Positions 26,046 through 34,580 of a DNA stretch of 64,000 bases are shown here, piece after piece. The first letter of the stretch is position 1. Each line of letters begins with the position of its first letter. The stretch is from AV80 sp035536995. GTDB lineage: Bacteria; Verrucomicrobiota; Verrucomicrobiia; Chthoniobacterales; UBA10450. The DNA lies in NCBI GenBank assembly GCA_035536995.1, contig DATLNB010000007.1:22702-86701 (forward strand). The letters run 5' to 3'. The notes beneath the pieces were generated by a model, which had not been told where the DNA came from, ran no database searches, and was given only the letters and a program-made list of their open reading frames with translations. The translations under genes were made by a program, and so were the position numbers.

Positions 26046-28160
26046 ATGACCCCTCATGAGATTCTCGAAAAATATTTTGGTTTCCGCGAATTCCTCGACG
26101 CCCAGGAAGAGGTAATCAGCGCGATCATCGCCGGCTCGGATGCGCTTGTCGTGATGCCGACAGGCGGCGGAAAATCGCTTTGCTATCAATTGCCGGCGCT
26201 GCTGCTCGAAGGAACAACCATCGTTGTTTCGCCCCTCATCGCGCTGATGAAGGACCAGGTGGACGCGCTCCAGCGGCGCGGCATTTCGGCCACCCTGATC
26301 AACAGCTCACTCAGCCTGCCCGAGCAACAGGAGCGGATCCGGGCCCTCAGTCGCGGCGAGTACAAGCTTGTTTACATCGCGCCGGAGCGGTTCCGGAGTC
26401 GATTGTTTCTCGACGCGCTCGGCCAAAGCACGATTGCGCTTTTCGCCGTGGATGAAGCGCACTGTCTTTCCATGTGGGGTCACGATTTTCGGCCTGATTA
26501 TTTCCGGCTGGGCCAGGTCCTGGAAACGCTCGGCCGGCCGCAGGTCGCGGCGTTCACAGCCACAGCCACACCCGAGGTGCGCCGCGATATTCTCGCGCAT
26601 CTTGCCCTGCGCGAGCCGCGTGAATTTGTTGCCGGCTTCGCGCGCCCGAACCTGCGTCTGCTCATCGCTCATGTCGCCACGGAGGCGGAAAAATATCGGC
26701 GGCTGAACGCGCTGATCGCGGAACACAAGACAGGCATCGTGTATTGCTCGACCCGGAAACGCGTCGAGGCGGTGGCTGAAACTCTCGGACTCGCGAACAT
26801 CTCGAGCATTCTTTATCACGGCGGGATGGACGACCAGGCGCGCGAAAAGGCGCAGAACGCGTTCATGCAGGGCGAGCGCGACATAGTCGTGGCAACCAAC
26901 GCGTTCGGCATGGGGATCGACCGCGCTGACATCCGATTTGTGGCCCACTTCGATATCCCCGGCAGCGTGGAAGCGTATTACCAGGAAGCTGGGCGCGCCG
27001 GCCGTGACGGCGAAGCCGCGACCTGCGAGCTCCTTTTCAATCACGCCGACACACGGGTCCAGGAATTTTTCATCGAGGGAAGTAATCCGCCGCCGGAATT
27101 CATCGCACAGACTTACGAAATGCTGCGCCGGGAAGCCGGCGAAAATCACGAGCTCCAGATTTCGATTAAGGAAATGGCGGCCAGAGTGGGCGACGAGCGC
27201 AGTGACATGATGATCAGCTCGGCGCTCCACATCCTCGATCGCGAAGGTTATCTCGACCGCTTCGATATTCCGGGCCGGCGGGTTCGTGGCACGCGCCTGC
27301 TCCAGCCCGACGTGCGCGGCCATCAGCTCAAACTGGACGTCGCGAAGCTCCGGGAAAAGGAGCGTCGCGATCGGGCGAAACTGAAGCTGATGGTCGATTT
27401 CGCGTATGCCCGCGAATGCCGGCAGCTCGCGATCCTCCGTTATTTTGGCGAGGCTGAGGCGGCGCCGTGTGGGAATTGCGACATCTGCTTGGAGACATCC
27501 GGTTCAGCCCGGCCGCCGACCGAAGAAGAGCTGCTCATTGTGCGGAAGGCGTTGAGCGGCGTCGCACGCATGTCCGTAAAGATCGATGGCGCATGGCAGC
27601 CGCGCTTCGGACGCGGACGCATCGTGCAAACTCTGGTCGGGAGCCGTTCCCAGGAGATCATCAACGCGCAACTCGATCGCCTATCGACCCACGGCTTGTT
27701 GAAGACTGAAGGCGTTGCGTATCTAAACCAGCTTCTGCGAGAGCTTCAGGAGGCCGGGCTGCTCGTATCCAGCGGCGGCGAATATCCCATGGTTACTTTG
27801 ACTCCCCGTGGCGACGAAGCGATGAAAGGGAACGCCGAGTATCAGTTGCGCTGGCCCAGCCGAGCCGCGGGGGAAAGAAATGCGCCGAGAAGGGCGCGCG
27901 TTAAGGAGTCGTCGCTGGATGAGATGCTCCCGGTTGATTCAGCTATTCTCGACCGGCTCAAGAAGTTGCGCCTCGATCTGGCGCGCGAGCACGGGAACGT
28001 CCCGGCTTACGTGATTTTTCCCGATGAAACGCTACGCGCTTTCGCGCGCCTGAAACCAACCTCGGTCGAGGCGGGCCGTAAGATTCGCGGGGTAGGTGAC
28101 GTGAAAGCGCGCCGCTATCTGCCGGCCTTCATTGAAGCCATCGCCACCACCACGAACTAG
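26046..28160 (+). CDS. recQ: ATP-dependent DNA helicase RecQ
   Basis: The 3'-5' DNA helicase acts in recombination and fork repair. The 704-residue product has motif 0 FGFREFLDAQEEVI, Walker A MPTGGGKSLCYQLPALL, the DEAH box VDEAHCLSMWGHDFRPDY, motif III AFTATATPEV and motif VI YYQEAGRAGRDG. The RecQ-C zinc cysteines follow (ECRQ...CGNCDIC), then a winged-helix domain and a C-terminal HRDC domain (residues about 620-700). I use the ATG at 26046; upstream codons in frame do not resemble the family. Its stop overlaps the convergent P4 gene stop. Confidence 0.95.
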   Translation: MTPHEILEKYFGFREFLDAQEEVISAIIAGSDALVVMPTGGGKSLCYQLPALLLEGTTIVVSPLIALMKDQVDALQRRGISATLINSSLSLPEQQERIRALSRGEYKLVYIAPERFRSRLFLDALGQSTIALFAVDEAHCLSMWGHDFRPDYFRLGQVLETLGRPQVAAFTATATPEVRRDILAHLALREPREFVAGFARPNLRLLIAHVATEAEKYRRLNALIAEHKTGIVYCSTRKRVEAVAETLGLANISSILYHGGMDDQAREKAQNAFMQGERDIVVATNAFGMGIDRADIRFVAHFDIPGSVEAYYQEAGRAGRDGEAATCELLFNHADTRVQEFFIEGSNPPPEFIAQTYEMLRREAGENHELQISIKEMAARVGDERSDMMISSALHILDREGYLDRFDIPGRRVRGTRLLQPDVRGHQLKLDVAKLREKERRDRAKLKLMVDFAYARECRQLAILRYFGEAEAAPCGNCDICLETSGSARPPTEEELLIVRKALSGVARMSVKIDGAWQPRFGRGRIVQTLVGSRSQEIINAQLDRLSTHGLLKTEGVAYLNQLLRELQEAGLLVSSGGEYPMVTLTPRGDEAMKGNAEYQLRWPSRAAGERNAPRRARVKESSLDEMLPVDSAILDRLKKLRLDLAREHGNVPAYVIFPDETLRAFARLKPTSVEAGRKIRGVGDVKARRYLPAFIEAIATTTN

Positions 28161-30028
28161 GGCTGGGATGGGGCGTCCACGCGGACTGTTCCGTTAATCG
28201 GGAATACCTGTTTGTCCTTCAGATCGACGCTCCAGGCCCGGATCGTCAGTGGTTCCTTCGGCAACTGCGAAATATCGACCGCCTGGAGGAAACCCGAATT
28301 GCGGATTGCCGATGAAGCCGGCCCTGTCATGTCCGGACGCCGGCGGCCGGTCGGCAGTGCAGTGAAAGGGTGGAACGCGCCGTCTCTTGTTTGCCATCCG
28401 AGGACCACGTAGTCAGCCCTCGCGTCCCGTCCCGGGATCAACGCCCACCCGGAGACTATTAGCATCTTGCCGTCGCCAACCGGGCTGCCTTCAATCCGGC
28501 CTGCCGTGTCACCCGTTTCCGACGGGGCAACCGAGACCGCGGCTTTCAACTGATCGTTGATCTCTGGCGCTTTGATGAGGCCGGCTCGCTTCATGGCGGC
28601 AACGGTGGTCGGAAACTGGTCGACGTAGGGATATGCGTGAAAAAGCTCCGGGTTCCGAGGCAGCGCCTCACTCCAGATAACGGCCGTGCGAGCCCGCCGG
28701 CGGTTTTCCCGAAATGCGTTCAGGCGATGGGAGAGCCCTTGGAAGAGGAATACTTCCGCGACTCCCAGCAGGGTGGTCAGAACTGTGATTGCAATGATAA
28801 AGCGAAAACGCCAGATCGGATGGAGTACAATCCAGTCGCGATAAAGATGGTAAAACAATCCAATCATCGCCAGATAAGCGAGGACCGAGCTGATCCTGTA
28901 ACGATAACTCCCAAACCCCTCCGAACTCTCATAGACGAGAGGCTCGAGACCCAGGTTCGCGCGCCCGATTGCAGAGATCAGCGCCACGCCCATCGCGAAG
29001 CACGCGAGAAGGAGCCACGGGTAATAGCGGGACCACGATGGCCGGTTCCGCCAAACGCCAAACGCGCTGAGAGCACACGCGGCGGCCAGGAGGATCGCGG
29101 CCAAACTGCCCGTGAAATGCGCCCCCACCGGCCCTGATTTCAAAACGGCGCCGAGCCAGATGAGGATAAAATTCCCGATCAACGGCAGATCGAGTAAACT
29201 GGCTGGGGGCGGGGCGATTTCAGGACGCCTGTATCCGATAAAGTAGCAACCGACCGCGATTGCTCCGATGAGGCCATGGCACGCCAGCCATCGTATCCAG
29301 CGGCGACGCCAGAACGGGTGGCTCGTGTCCGAAGCGCCTGGCAACGGGAACGCCAGGATCCAGAGCAGCATGCCGTGCGCAAAACTATAGGTAGCGATGA
29401 TGCAGAGAACGGAATTCCAGGTGCATTTCGCCGCGAGCGGCCGGTCCGAGAGGTTGATCGTGAGGCATCCGCACAAGGCCAGGACGGGAATGAGGATTTC
29501 AAAGGTAAACCCGGACAGGTAATTTTCAGATTGCGACGGCCCAAAGAGGAGCAGGTTGATCAACAGCCAGGCAAAGAGAGCCGGGCCCCGAACGGCCTCG
29601 CCGAAGTATCGGAGATGTCGCAGCAAAAATCCGGAAAGTGCGCCTGCGCCTAAAAAGGTGAGGACCATTCCATAACGAACGTCCCAGCCCAGCGGCACAT
29701 TCATCGCGAGATAAATGAGCCGCGGAAAAAACTTTCTACTTTCGTTATGCTGGGCCAGGAGATCGGACCAGCTGAGCTTATCCTGGGCAAAGTGGAGGAG
29801 CGCTCTCCCCGGGGTATCCCACTCATCCCAGATGGGAATGTTCACCCAGTATTTCAGCTGCAATCGCAAAATGAAAAAAATCGGAAGACACGCGACGAGG
29901 AATAGTCCAATTCGCCAAAGGTCCGGGGGGTGCCGGGCGCTCACCTCCTGGTTCCCCGGAGCGACTCTTTCCCTGGGTGCACTCATCGATGAATGGCCCA
30001 TCGTGCGCTTCGCCGGGGTCGGATGCAC
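28157..30028 (-). CDS. GT-C-like multi-span membrane protein (paralogue P4)
   Basis: The 623-residue polytopic protein is related to P1-P3. It has YWVNIPIWDEWDTPG after span 1, AQHNESRKFFPRL, FGPSQSENYLSGF, YSFAHGMLLWILAFP and YRYRISSVL. Its C-terminal domain reads SGWALIPG..ADYVVLGW..RRPDM..SGFLQAVDISQLPKE..IRAWSVD. About 35 mostly polar residues precede the first span, so the true start may be the internal ATG at MGHSS or MSAPRE. It is 53 bases downstream of a TMTC-like TPR transferase on the same strand, again a glycosylation setting. Enzymatic activity is inferred. Confidence 0.72.
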   Translation of the reverse strand: MHPTPAKRTMGHSSMSAPRERVAPGNQEVSARHPPDLWRIGLFLVACLPIFFILRLQLKYWVNIPIWDEWDTPGRALLHFAQDKLSWSDLLAQHNESRKFFPRLIYLAMNVPLGWDVRYGMVLTFLGAGALSGFLLRHLRYFGEAVRGPALFAWLLINLLLFGPSQSENYLSGFTFEILIPVLALCGCLTINLSDRPLAAKCTWNSVLCIIATYSFAHGMLLWILAFPLPGASDTSHPFWRRRWIRWLACHGLIGAIAVGCYFIGYRRPEIAPPPASLLDLPLIGNFILIWLGAVLKSGPVGAHFTGSLAAILLAAACALSAFGVWRNRPSWSRYYPWLLLACFAMGVALISAIGRANLGLEPLVYESSEGFGSYRYRISSVLAYLAMIGLFYHLYRDWIVLHPIWRFRFIIAITVLTTLLGVAEVFLFQGLSHRLNAFRENRRRARTAVIWSEALPRNPELFHAYPYVDQFPTTVAAMKRAGLIKAPEINDQLKAAVSVAPSETGDTAGRIEGSPVGDGKMLIVSGWALIPGRDARADYVVLGWQTRDGAFHPFTALPTGRRRPDMTGPASSAIRNSGFLQAVDISQLPKEPLTIRAWSVDLKDKQVFPINGTVRVDAPSQP

Positions 30029-30081
30029 GCCATATGTCTTTCGCGTCCGGAGGCTGGCCGGTTAAAATCGGACGTGACTAG

Positions 30082-31902
30082 TTATTGCGGCTGCGGAACC
30101 TCGGGATGCTCGTCGAGGTGAACGTCGTAATCGCGTGCCTGTTCCAGTGCCTCCAAAGCTTCGCGTGTCGCGCCGGTCTTGGTGAAGAGCCGGCTCAGCA
30201 ATTGCCATGATTCCGCGCGATACCATTGGGTGTGGAGACATCCCGCCAGCTCCTTGATGGCTGCAGGCGTGTTTCCAGTCTGATCGAGCACTTCGATGTA
30301 ACGGCGCTCCAACCGCCAGTTCGGAGGCCCAGTTCGCGAAGCGAGCCGGAAACGGGTGACGTCTACGCGATCGTGCTCTTTTATCTCGAGGATCGCCATC
30401 AGCTCAAAGGCCTGCGCGTCCACCACTGGCAGGTCCTTGGCGCGGTTCAGGATTTCGCGAGCGGTCGCGTATTGCTCCTGCCGAATGGCGACCACCGCCA
30501 GATTGATAACCGCGAAGGGCTGGTTCGGTTCCTTTTGCAAGGCTTCCTCCAGATGTTTCTTGGCCGAATCGAGCTGACCGTCGTGCAATTCCTGGCTGGC
30601 CAGATTGATCAACATCCGCGGCGAATTACCCCCGGCCGCGATGGTTCGCTCGAGGAAGGTCCGCTGGTTTTTCCAGTCGAGCGTGTAAAGGAAAGTCCTG
30701 GCTGCGAGCAGGACGACACAGAACGCGGCTGCTGTTACCCATACAACGCCCGGCAAACGGAGCCGCGAAACTGCGATCGCAAATCCGAGGAACAGAAACG
30801 CGGTTGGCAGATACAGCCAATGCTCAGCAATGTTTGCGTTCAACGGGACAGCACCGCTGATCGGCACATAAGCGATTGCGGCGAGAACGAGACAGGCGAA
30901 GACCGCCGGGTCGCGCCGCCGGCTCCGAATGAGCAAGTAAATCGCGCCGGCCATCAGGACGAGACCCAACACAGTTTGCAGCTCCCGCCAGGCCGCCCCT
31001 GTCACGCTGGCCTCGCTCGGCCCGGACGGATCCGATTCCACATCGCGATCCATGTGCAAACGCACGGGGAAAACGATCAGGCCGGTGTATTCCGCGAAGG
31101 CCCGGGCAACAATGATTGGCCTGACGAGTAACGGCGCCGGCGGACGCAGACGCGGCGCGGGATAATGTTCGGCCGGAAGGCGCAGACTCAGATAGCTGAC
31201 CAGAACGAAGGCGATAACCGCCACCGCTGGCAGTATCTGTTTCCAGGCTCTGCGCAAAATCAAAAGGGCCAGCCAAAGGAGCGGAAAAGTCGCGCCTGAT
31301 TCCTTACTCAGCACGCTCAGGAAAAAGAAGACGCCGATTGCCAGCAGTCCCAGCCAGCGGTACGCGCGGGTTGCTGCCACGGGCCGCACGGCGAAATAAA
31401 GGCCGAGGAATCCAAACAGAGCAGCAAGAGGATCCGCGCGCCCCGATATGTAAGCGACGGCCGCGGTGTGCAACGGGTGGACGGCCCAAAGGAGGGTTGC
31501 CCCGAGCACAAGCCAGCGGCGTTTTCGTTCCTCGAAATTGAATGCGCGCAGGAGCTCCGTCGCGAAAAGCCACAGCGCGAGCGATGCCGCAATGTGACAG
31601 AGGATACTGGTGAAGTGATATCCGGCCGGTTTGAAAATGTAAGCCGCGTAATCCGCCACGTAGGTCAGCCGCTGGATCGGCCGGTAGAAATCCGATGGGG
31701 TTGCATCGAGAAAGAGGAAATGCTGAAACGCTTCGGGAATCAGTTGCCAGCTGCGAATGAGCGGGTCCCGCAAAATCAAAGCCGTATCGTCCCAGACAAA
31801 TCCGTTCCGAAGCGCCGGCGCGTAGCTGGCAAAGATGAGCGCGGCCAATAGAAGAACAGGCAGGAATTTTTTCAAAGTCCGAATTCGGTTGGACAGAAGC
31901 AA
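30082..31902 (-). CDS. TMTC-like membrane glycosyltransferase with C-terminal TPR repeats
   Basis: The 606-residue protein opens with one span and then YAPALRNGFVWDDTALILRDPLI, the NGFVWDD first-loop motif shared by bacterial TPR membrane proteins and eukaryotic TMTC O-mannosyltransferases. DFYRPIQRLTYVADYAAY and PAGYHFTSILCHIAAS follow in the usual order, then about ten spans. Residues about 430-600 hold TPR-like helices (LDSAKKHLEEALQKEPNQPFAVINLAVVA). A GT-C protein O-glycosyltransferase role is inferred by family. The start codon is uncertain: a TTG at 31902 or a TTG at 31875 (MKKFLPVLLL). Only 25 bases separate it from the divergent L,D-transpeptidase. Confidence 0.78.
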   Translation of the reverse strand: MLLSNRIRTLKKFLPVLLLAALIFASYAPALRNGFVWDDTALILRDPLIRSWQLIPEAFQHFLFLDATPSDFYRPIQRLTYVADYAAYIFKPAGYHFTSILCHIAASLALWLFATELLRAFNFEERKRRWLVLGATLLWAVHPLHTAAVAYISGRADPLAALFGFLGLYFAVRPVAATRAYRWLGLLAIGVFFFLSVLSKESGATFPLLWLALLILRRAWKQILPAVAVIAFVLVSYLSLRLPAEHYPAPRLRPPAPLLVRPIIVARAFAEYTGLIVFPVRLHMDRDVESDPSGPSEASVTGAAWRELQTVLGLVLMAGAIYLLIRSRRRDPAVFACLVLAAIAYVPISGAVPLNANIAEHWLYLPTAFLFLGFAIAVSRLRLPGVVWVTAAAFCVVLLAARTFLYTLDWKNQRTFLERTIAAGGNSPRMLINLASQELHDGQLDSAKKHLEEALQKEPNQPFAVINLAVVAIRQEQYATAREILNRAKDLPVVDAQAFELMAILEIKEHDRVDVTRFRLASRTGPPNWRLERRYIEVLDQTGNTPAAIKELAGCLHTQWYRAESWQLLSRLFTKTGATREALEALEQARDYDVHLDEHPEVPQPQ

Positions 31903-31927
31903 TAAGATGCGCGTCTAAGTTTGGGAA

Positions 31928-32689
31928 ATGTTGAATTTGCGCCGACTTCTTTTTGCCGTTGTGCCGCTGGTCGTGAGCAGCGGATATGCCGCCGGTGTGC
32001 CCGACGATTGCACCCAGCTGATCGTCGGGACGGGCGCGGATTGGAATTCAATGCGCGGGAAGCTCCAGCTTTTCGAGCGCACTGGTGGCGGGAGCTGGAA
32101 CGCGGTCGGCGCGGAGGTTCCCGTCTTGTTCGGCAAAAACGGCATGGCCTGGGGCAGCGGGCTGGCTGGGCAGGATGAGAGCGGTTTGCGCAAGGCCGAA
32201 AGGGACGGGCGCGCCCCGGCGGGCGTTTTCCGGATTGGAAAGGTTTATACCTACGACGCCAAACTGCCGGCCGGCGCCGATTTCCCGTTTCATCAGGTGA
32301 CGAAGGCCGACGCCTGGGTCGATGACGTTAAGCATCCCGAATACAACCGCCACGTCGTCATTCCCGATCCAGCGAATCCGCCGCCCTGGTTCGAGAAGCA
32401 GAAGATGCGTCATAACGATTTCGCTTACAGATGGCTGGTCGAGATTCGGCATAACTCCGATCCGCCAGCGCCCGGCGCCGGGAGCGCCATCTTCTTTCAT
32501 ATTCGGCGCGGGGTTGCGCGGCCGAGCGCGGGATGCACGACGATGGCGGAATCGGACCTGGTCAAGATGATCACGTGGCTGCGCGCAGGCCGCAGGCCCT
32601 GCTACGTCCTCCTGCCAGAAGCGGAATACGCCCGGAAGTGGCAGGGCTGGCACCTGCCGCCGCCGACCTCGTGGAAGACGGAACACTGA
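31928..32689 (+). CDS. Secreted L,D-transpeptidase family protein
   Basis: The 253-residue protein has an N-terminal signal sequence (LRRLLFAVVPLVVSSGYAAG). Near its end it carries FFHIRRG....PSAGCTTM, the His...Ser-x-Gly-Cys catalytic pattern of YkuD-fold L,D-transpeptidases; the cysteine is at about residue 206. It resembles the COG3786 branch (LQLFERTGGGSWNAVG, GKNGMAWG, DGRAPAGVFRIG). Such enzymes form or edit 3-3 crosslinks in peptidoglycan or attach proteins to it. The start codon could also be the divergent-side TTG; ATG is preferred. Confidence 0.85.
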   Translation: MLNLRRLLFAVVPLVVSSGYAAGVPDDCTQLIVGTGADWNSMRGKLQLFERTGGGSWNAVGAEVPVLFGKNGMAWGSGLAGQDESGLRKAERDGRAPAGVFRIGKVYTYDAKLPAGADFPFHQVTKADAWVDDVKHPEYNRHVVIPDPANPPPWFEKQKMRHNDFAYRWLVEIRHNSDPPAPGAGSAIFFHIRRGVARPSAGCTTMAESDLVKMITWLRAGRRPCYVLLPEAEYARKWQGWHLPPPTSWKTEH

Positions 32690-32723
32690 CGCGCGTTTGC
32701 AGTAGGCCCCGTGCCTCTCTAAA

Positions 32724-33047
32724 GTGAATCACGTGAAAAAGAGAGCGAATCCCGAATCCGAACAAAACATCCGCCGCATCGACACGAAGGCGCGCGCCAA
32801 GAAACAGACCCACGGTTTTCAGGTCCATTTCCTTCGCGGCGGCAGCACGGTGACACGTTTGTTCAGCGACAACGGTCACGGCGGAAAGGAAGGCGCTCGC
32901 CGGGCGGCTCGGAAATTCCGGAAAGAAGCGATTGGCGAATTGCCGGAGCGGATCTTTCGCGGCCCGGGTTCAGCAAAGAAGTCCCGCGGGAAAAAGCAGG
33001 CGCCCAAAAAGGCGGCTAGAACTGGCAAGACGCGCGCGCGCCGTTAG
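32724..33047 (+). CDS. Small basic protein with AP2-like domain
   Basis: The 107-residue product is strongly basic. Residues about 30-70 (HGFQVHFLRGGSTVTRLFSD then GKEGARRAARKFRKEAI) have the three-strand plus helix layout of AP2/integrase-type DNA-binding domains: a GFxVxFxRGG turn, an F-S-D step and the ARRAARKFR helix. The tail is Lys/Arg/Ala-rich (KKSRGKKQAPKKAARTGK), typical of nucleic-acid binding. DNA or RNA binding is inferred. The start is GTG, either at 32724 or nine bases later. No mobile element accompanies it. Confidence 0.6.
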   Translation: MNHVKKRANPESEQNIRRIDTKARAKKQTHGFQVHFLRGGSTVTRLFSDNGHGGKEGARRAARKFRKEAIGELPERIFRGPGSAKKSRGKKQAPKKAARTGKTRARR

Positions 33048-33063
33048 CCAACCCATTCGAGGT

Positions 33064-34446
33064 TCAAGGAGGGGCGGTTTCCAAACCGCCCTCTGGCTTT
33101 GGCGATTCCGAAACCCCCGCCCCTCCGTACGCGTCCCAGCATTCAATGAAACCCGGCGCGAAATCAGCGGGTCGCGCTTTAATCCATCGCTCGACGATCT
33201 CTACGGGGAAAAACTCCCCGTGCTCGATCTCGTTTCGAGCGAGCTGAAAGGGCCCGTCGTGTTCGGCCCGGTAGAGCCAGATGAATTCCCAACCCGTCCT
33301 TGATGAGCAAGGCAGCTTCACGATCCGCTTCAAGGGTGCAGCAACGCCCAGCTCTTCCTGGAGCTCCCGGCTCGCGGTTTCGTCGTATTCTTCCCCTTCT
33401 TCCACGTGGCCGGCGGCGCTCGAATCCCAGACTAGGGGATGCTGGTCCTTGCACCTGGCTCGCTTCTGCAGGAAAAGCTCCCCGGCCCGGTTAAAAACGA
33501 ACAGGTGAACAGCCCTGTGCCGCAAGTTATTCCCATGCACTTCACTACGCGGGACGATGCGTATGACCTGGTCGTTCTCATCGACGACTGGAAACCGTTC
33601 AGCTGCCTTTTCCGCGCGTTCCTCGGGCGACGCGGAGGCCTTTCGACTCGATAACGCCACCCATTGCTCGAGGCTCAGCTCTTCGGCGCGCGCGCGGCCA
33701 TCGAATCCTACTTCGGCCGCAGCCTGCTCCCATTCCGGAACGGCTTCCCGCAGTAGATTTCGCAGTTGCTTGCGACGCTGGGAAAAGCCGAGGCGCACCA
33801 TCTCGAAAAACGTTTGAGGATCGTGCGGTGGGAGTTCCTCGGGAGCGCGCGGTGTAATACGCACGAATGCGGAAGCCACCTCGGGCTGCGGCAGAAAAAC
33901 GCTGGCCGGAACCGTTCGTAAATATTCAACCCGATGCTGCAGTTGCATCGTCAGGCTGAGCGCACCGTAATCGCCAGTCCTGGGAGGAGCGGAAATTCGT
34001 CGCGCCATTTCCTTTTGTAACATGAACAGCCACAGTGATATGGGACTTGGATGTTCAGTGAACTTTATGAGCAGCTGGCTCGCGATATAGTAGGGGAGGT
34101 TTCCCAGAAGCTTCACCCGTCGCTCCCCGTAGAGTGGGCGCAGATCGAAATCGAGCGCGTCTCCGTGGATGACTTCTACCCGTCTGTTAGCGAAGCGTTT
34201 TCGGAGAAACTCCACGAGCCTCCGATCTTTTTCGATCGCCAGGACATACGCGCCCGAGTCTATGACCCACTCCGTCAACGCCCCCAGGCCGGGCCCAATT
34301 TCGACGACGTAATCTTCAGGAGTGAGATCGGCCTTCTCGACGATCCACCGAGCCAGATTGGCATCATGGAGAAAGTTCTGCCCGAGCGATCTGACCGGAG
34401 AAACTCGGATTTCGCGGAGGGTGGAATCGATCTCCGAGAGCTTCAT
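33064..34446 (-). CDS. rsmA: 16S rRNA dimethyltransferase RsmA (KsgA) fused to a Nudix hydrolase
   Basis: Residues 1-270 are RsmA, which dimethylates two adjacent adenines at the 3' end of 16S rRNA. The SAM motif is VVEIGPGLGALTEW, the catalytic NLPY sits in LLGNLPYYIASQLL, and SLGQNFLHD is near the N-terminus. After a charged linker, residues about 290-440 form a Nudix domain (FPVVDENDQVI, AVHLFVFNRAGELFLQKRA). It carries a complete Nudix box: Gly, five residues, Glu, seven residues, then RELQEELGV. The Nudix part resembles the IDI/YfcD branch. The fusion is open with no frameshift. I use the ATG at 34446 (MKLSEID). Confidence 0.92.
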   Translation of the reverse strand: MKLSEIDSTLREIRVSPVRSLGQNFLHDANLARWIVEKADLTPEDYVVEIGPGLGALTEWVIDSGAYVLAIEKDRRLVEFLRKRFANRRVEVIHGDALDFDLRPLYGERRVKLLGNLPYYIASQLLIKFTEHPSPISLWLFMLQKEMARRISAPPRTGDYGALSLTMQLQHRVEYLRTVPASVFLPQPEVASAFVRITPRAPEELPPHDPQTFFEMVRLGFSQRRKQLRNLLREAVPEWEQAAAEVGFDGRARAEELSLEQWVALSSRKASASPEERAEKAAERFPVVDENDQVIRIVPRSEVHGNNLRHRAVHLFVFNRAGELFLQKRARCKDQHPLVWDSSAAGHVEEGEEYDETASRELQEELGVAAPLKRIVKLPCSSRTGWEFIWLYRAEHDGPFQLARNEIEHGEFFPVEIVERWIKARPADFAPGFIECWDAYGGAGVSESPKPEGGLETAPP

Positions 34447-34491
34447 TGGTAGATGTGGTCGATAACTGGCCGTGGCCGGGGAAGTCCGGCC

Positions 34492-34517
34492 TTTGTTCAC
34501 AAAAAAATGTGAACAAA
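34492..34517. promoter_or_regulatory. Perfect 10-bp inverted repeat upstream of rsmA
   Basis: TTTGTTCACA and TGTGAACAAA flank six A bases. The site lies 46 bases upstream of the rsmA start. It could be an operator or an RNA hairpin. Half-sites TGTTC/GAACA recall the LexA site reported for Verrucomicrobia, but that site has a four-base spacer and this one has twelve, so a LexA site is unlikely. Confidence 0.45.
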
Positions 34518-34580
34518 ACGCTCCGTGCAGGCGATTTTATTCACAAGTTATTCAGCCCGCCTTTCCGGGCGCCAATGCGT

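Noticed and set aside
26307..27323. A 338-codon minus-strand open frame inside recQ
   Set aside because: Antisense of conserved RecQ helicase motifs; a codon-bias shadow.
34492..34517. LexA box upstream of rsmA
   Set aside because: The half-sites are similar, but the spacing between TGTTC and GAACA is twelve bases instead of four, and rsmA is not a usual SOS gene.
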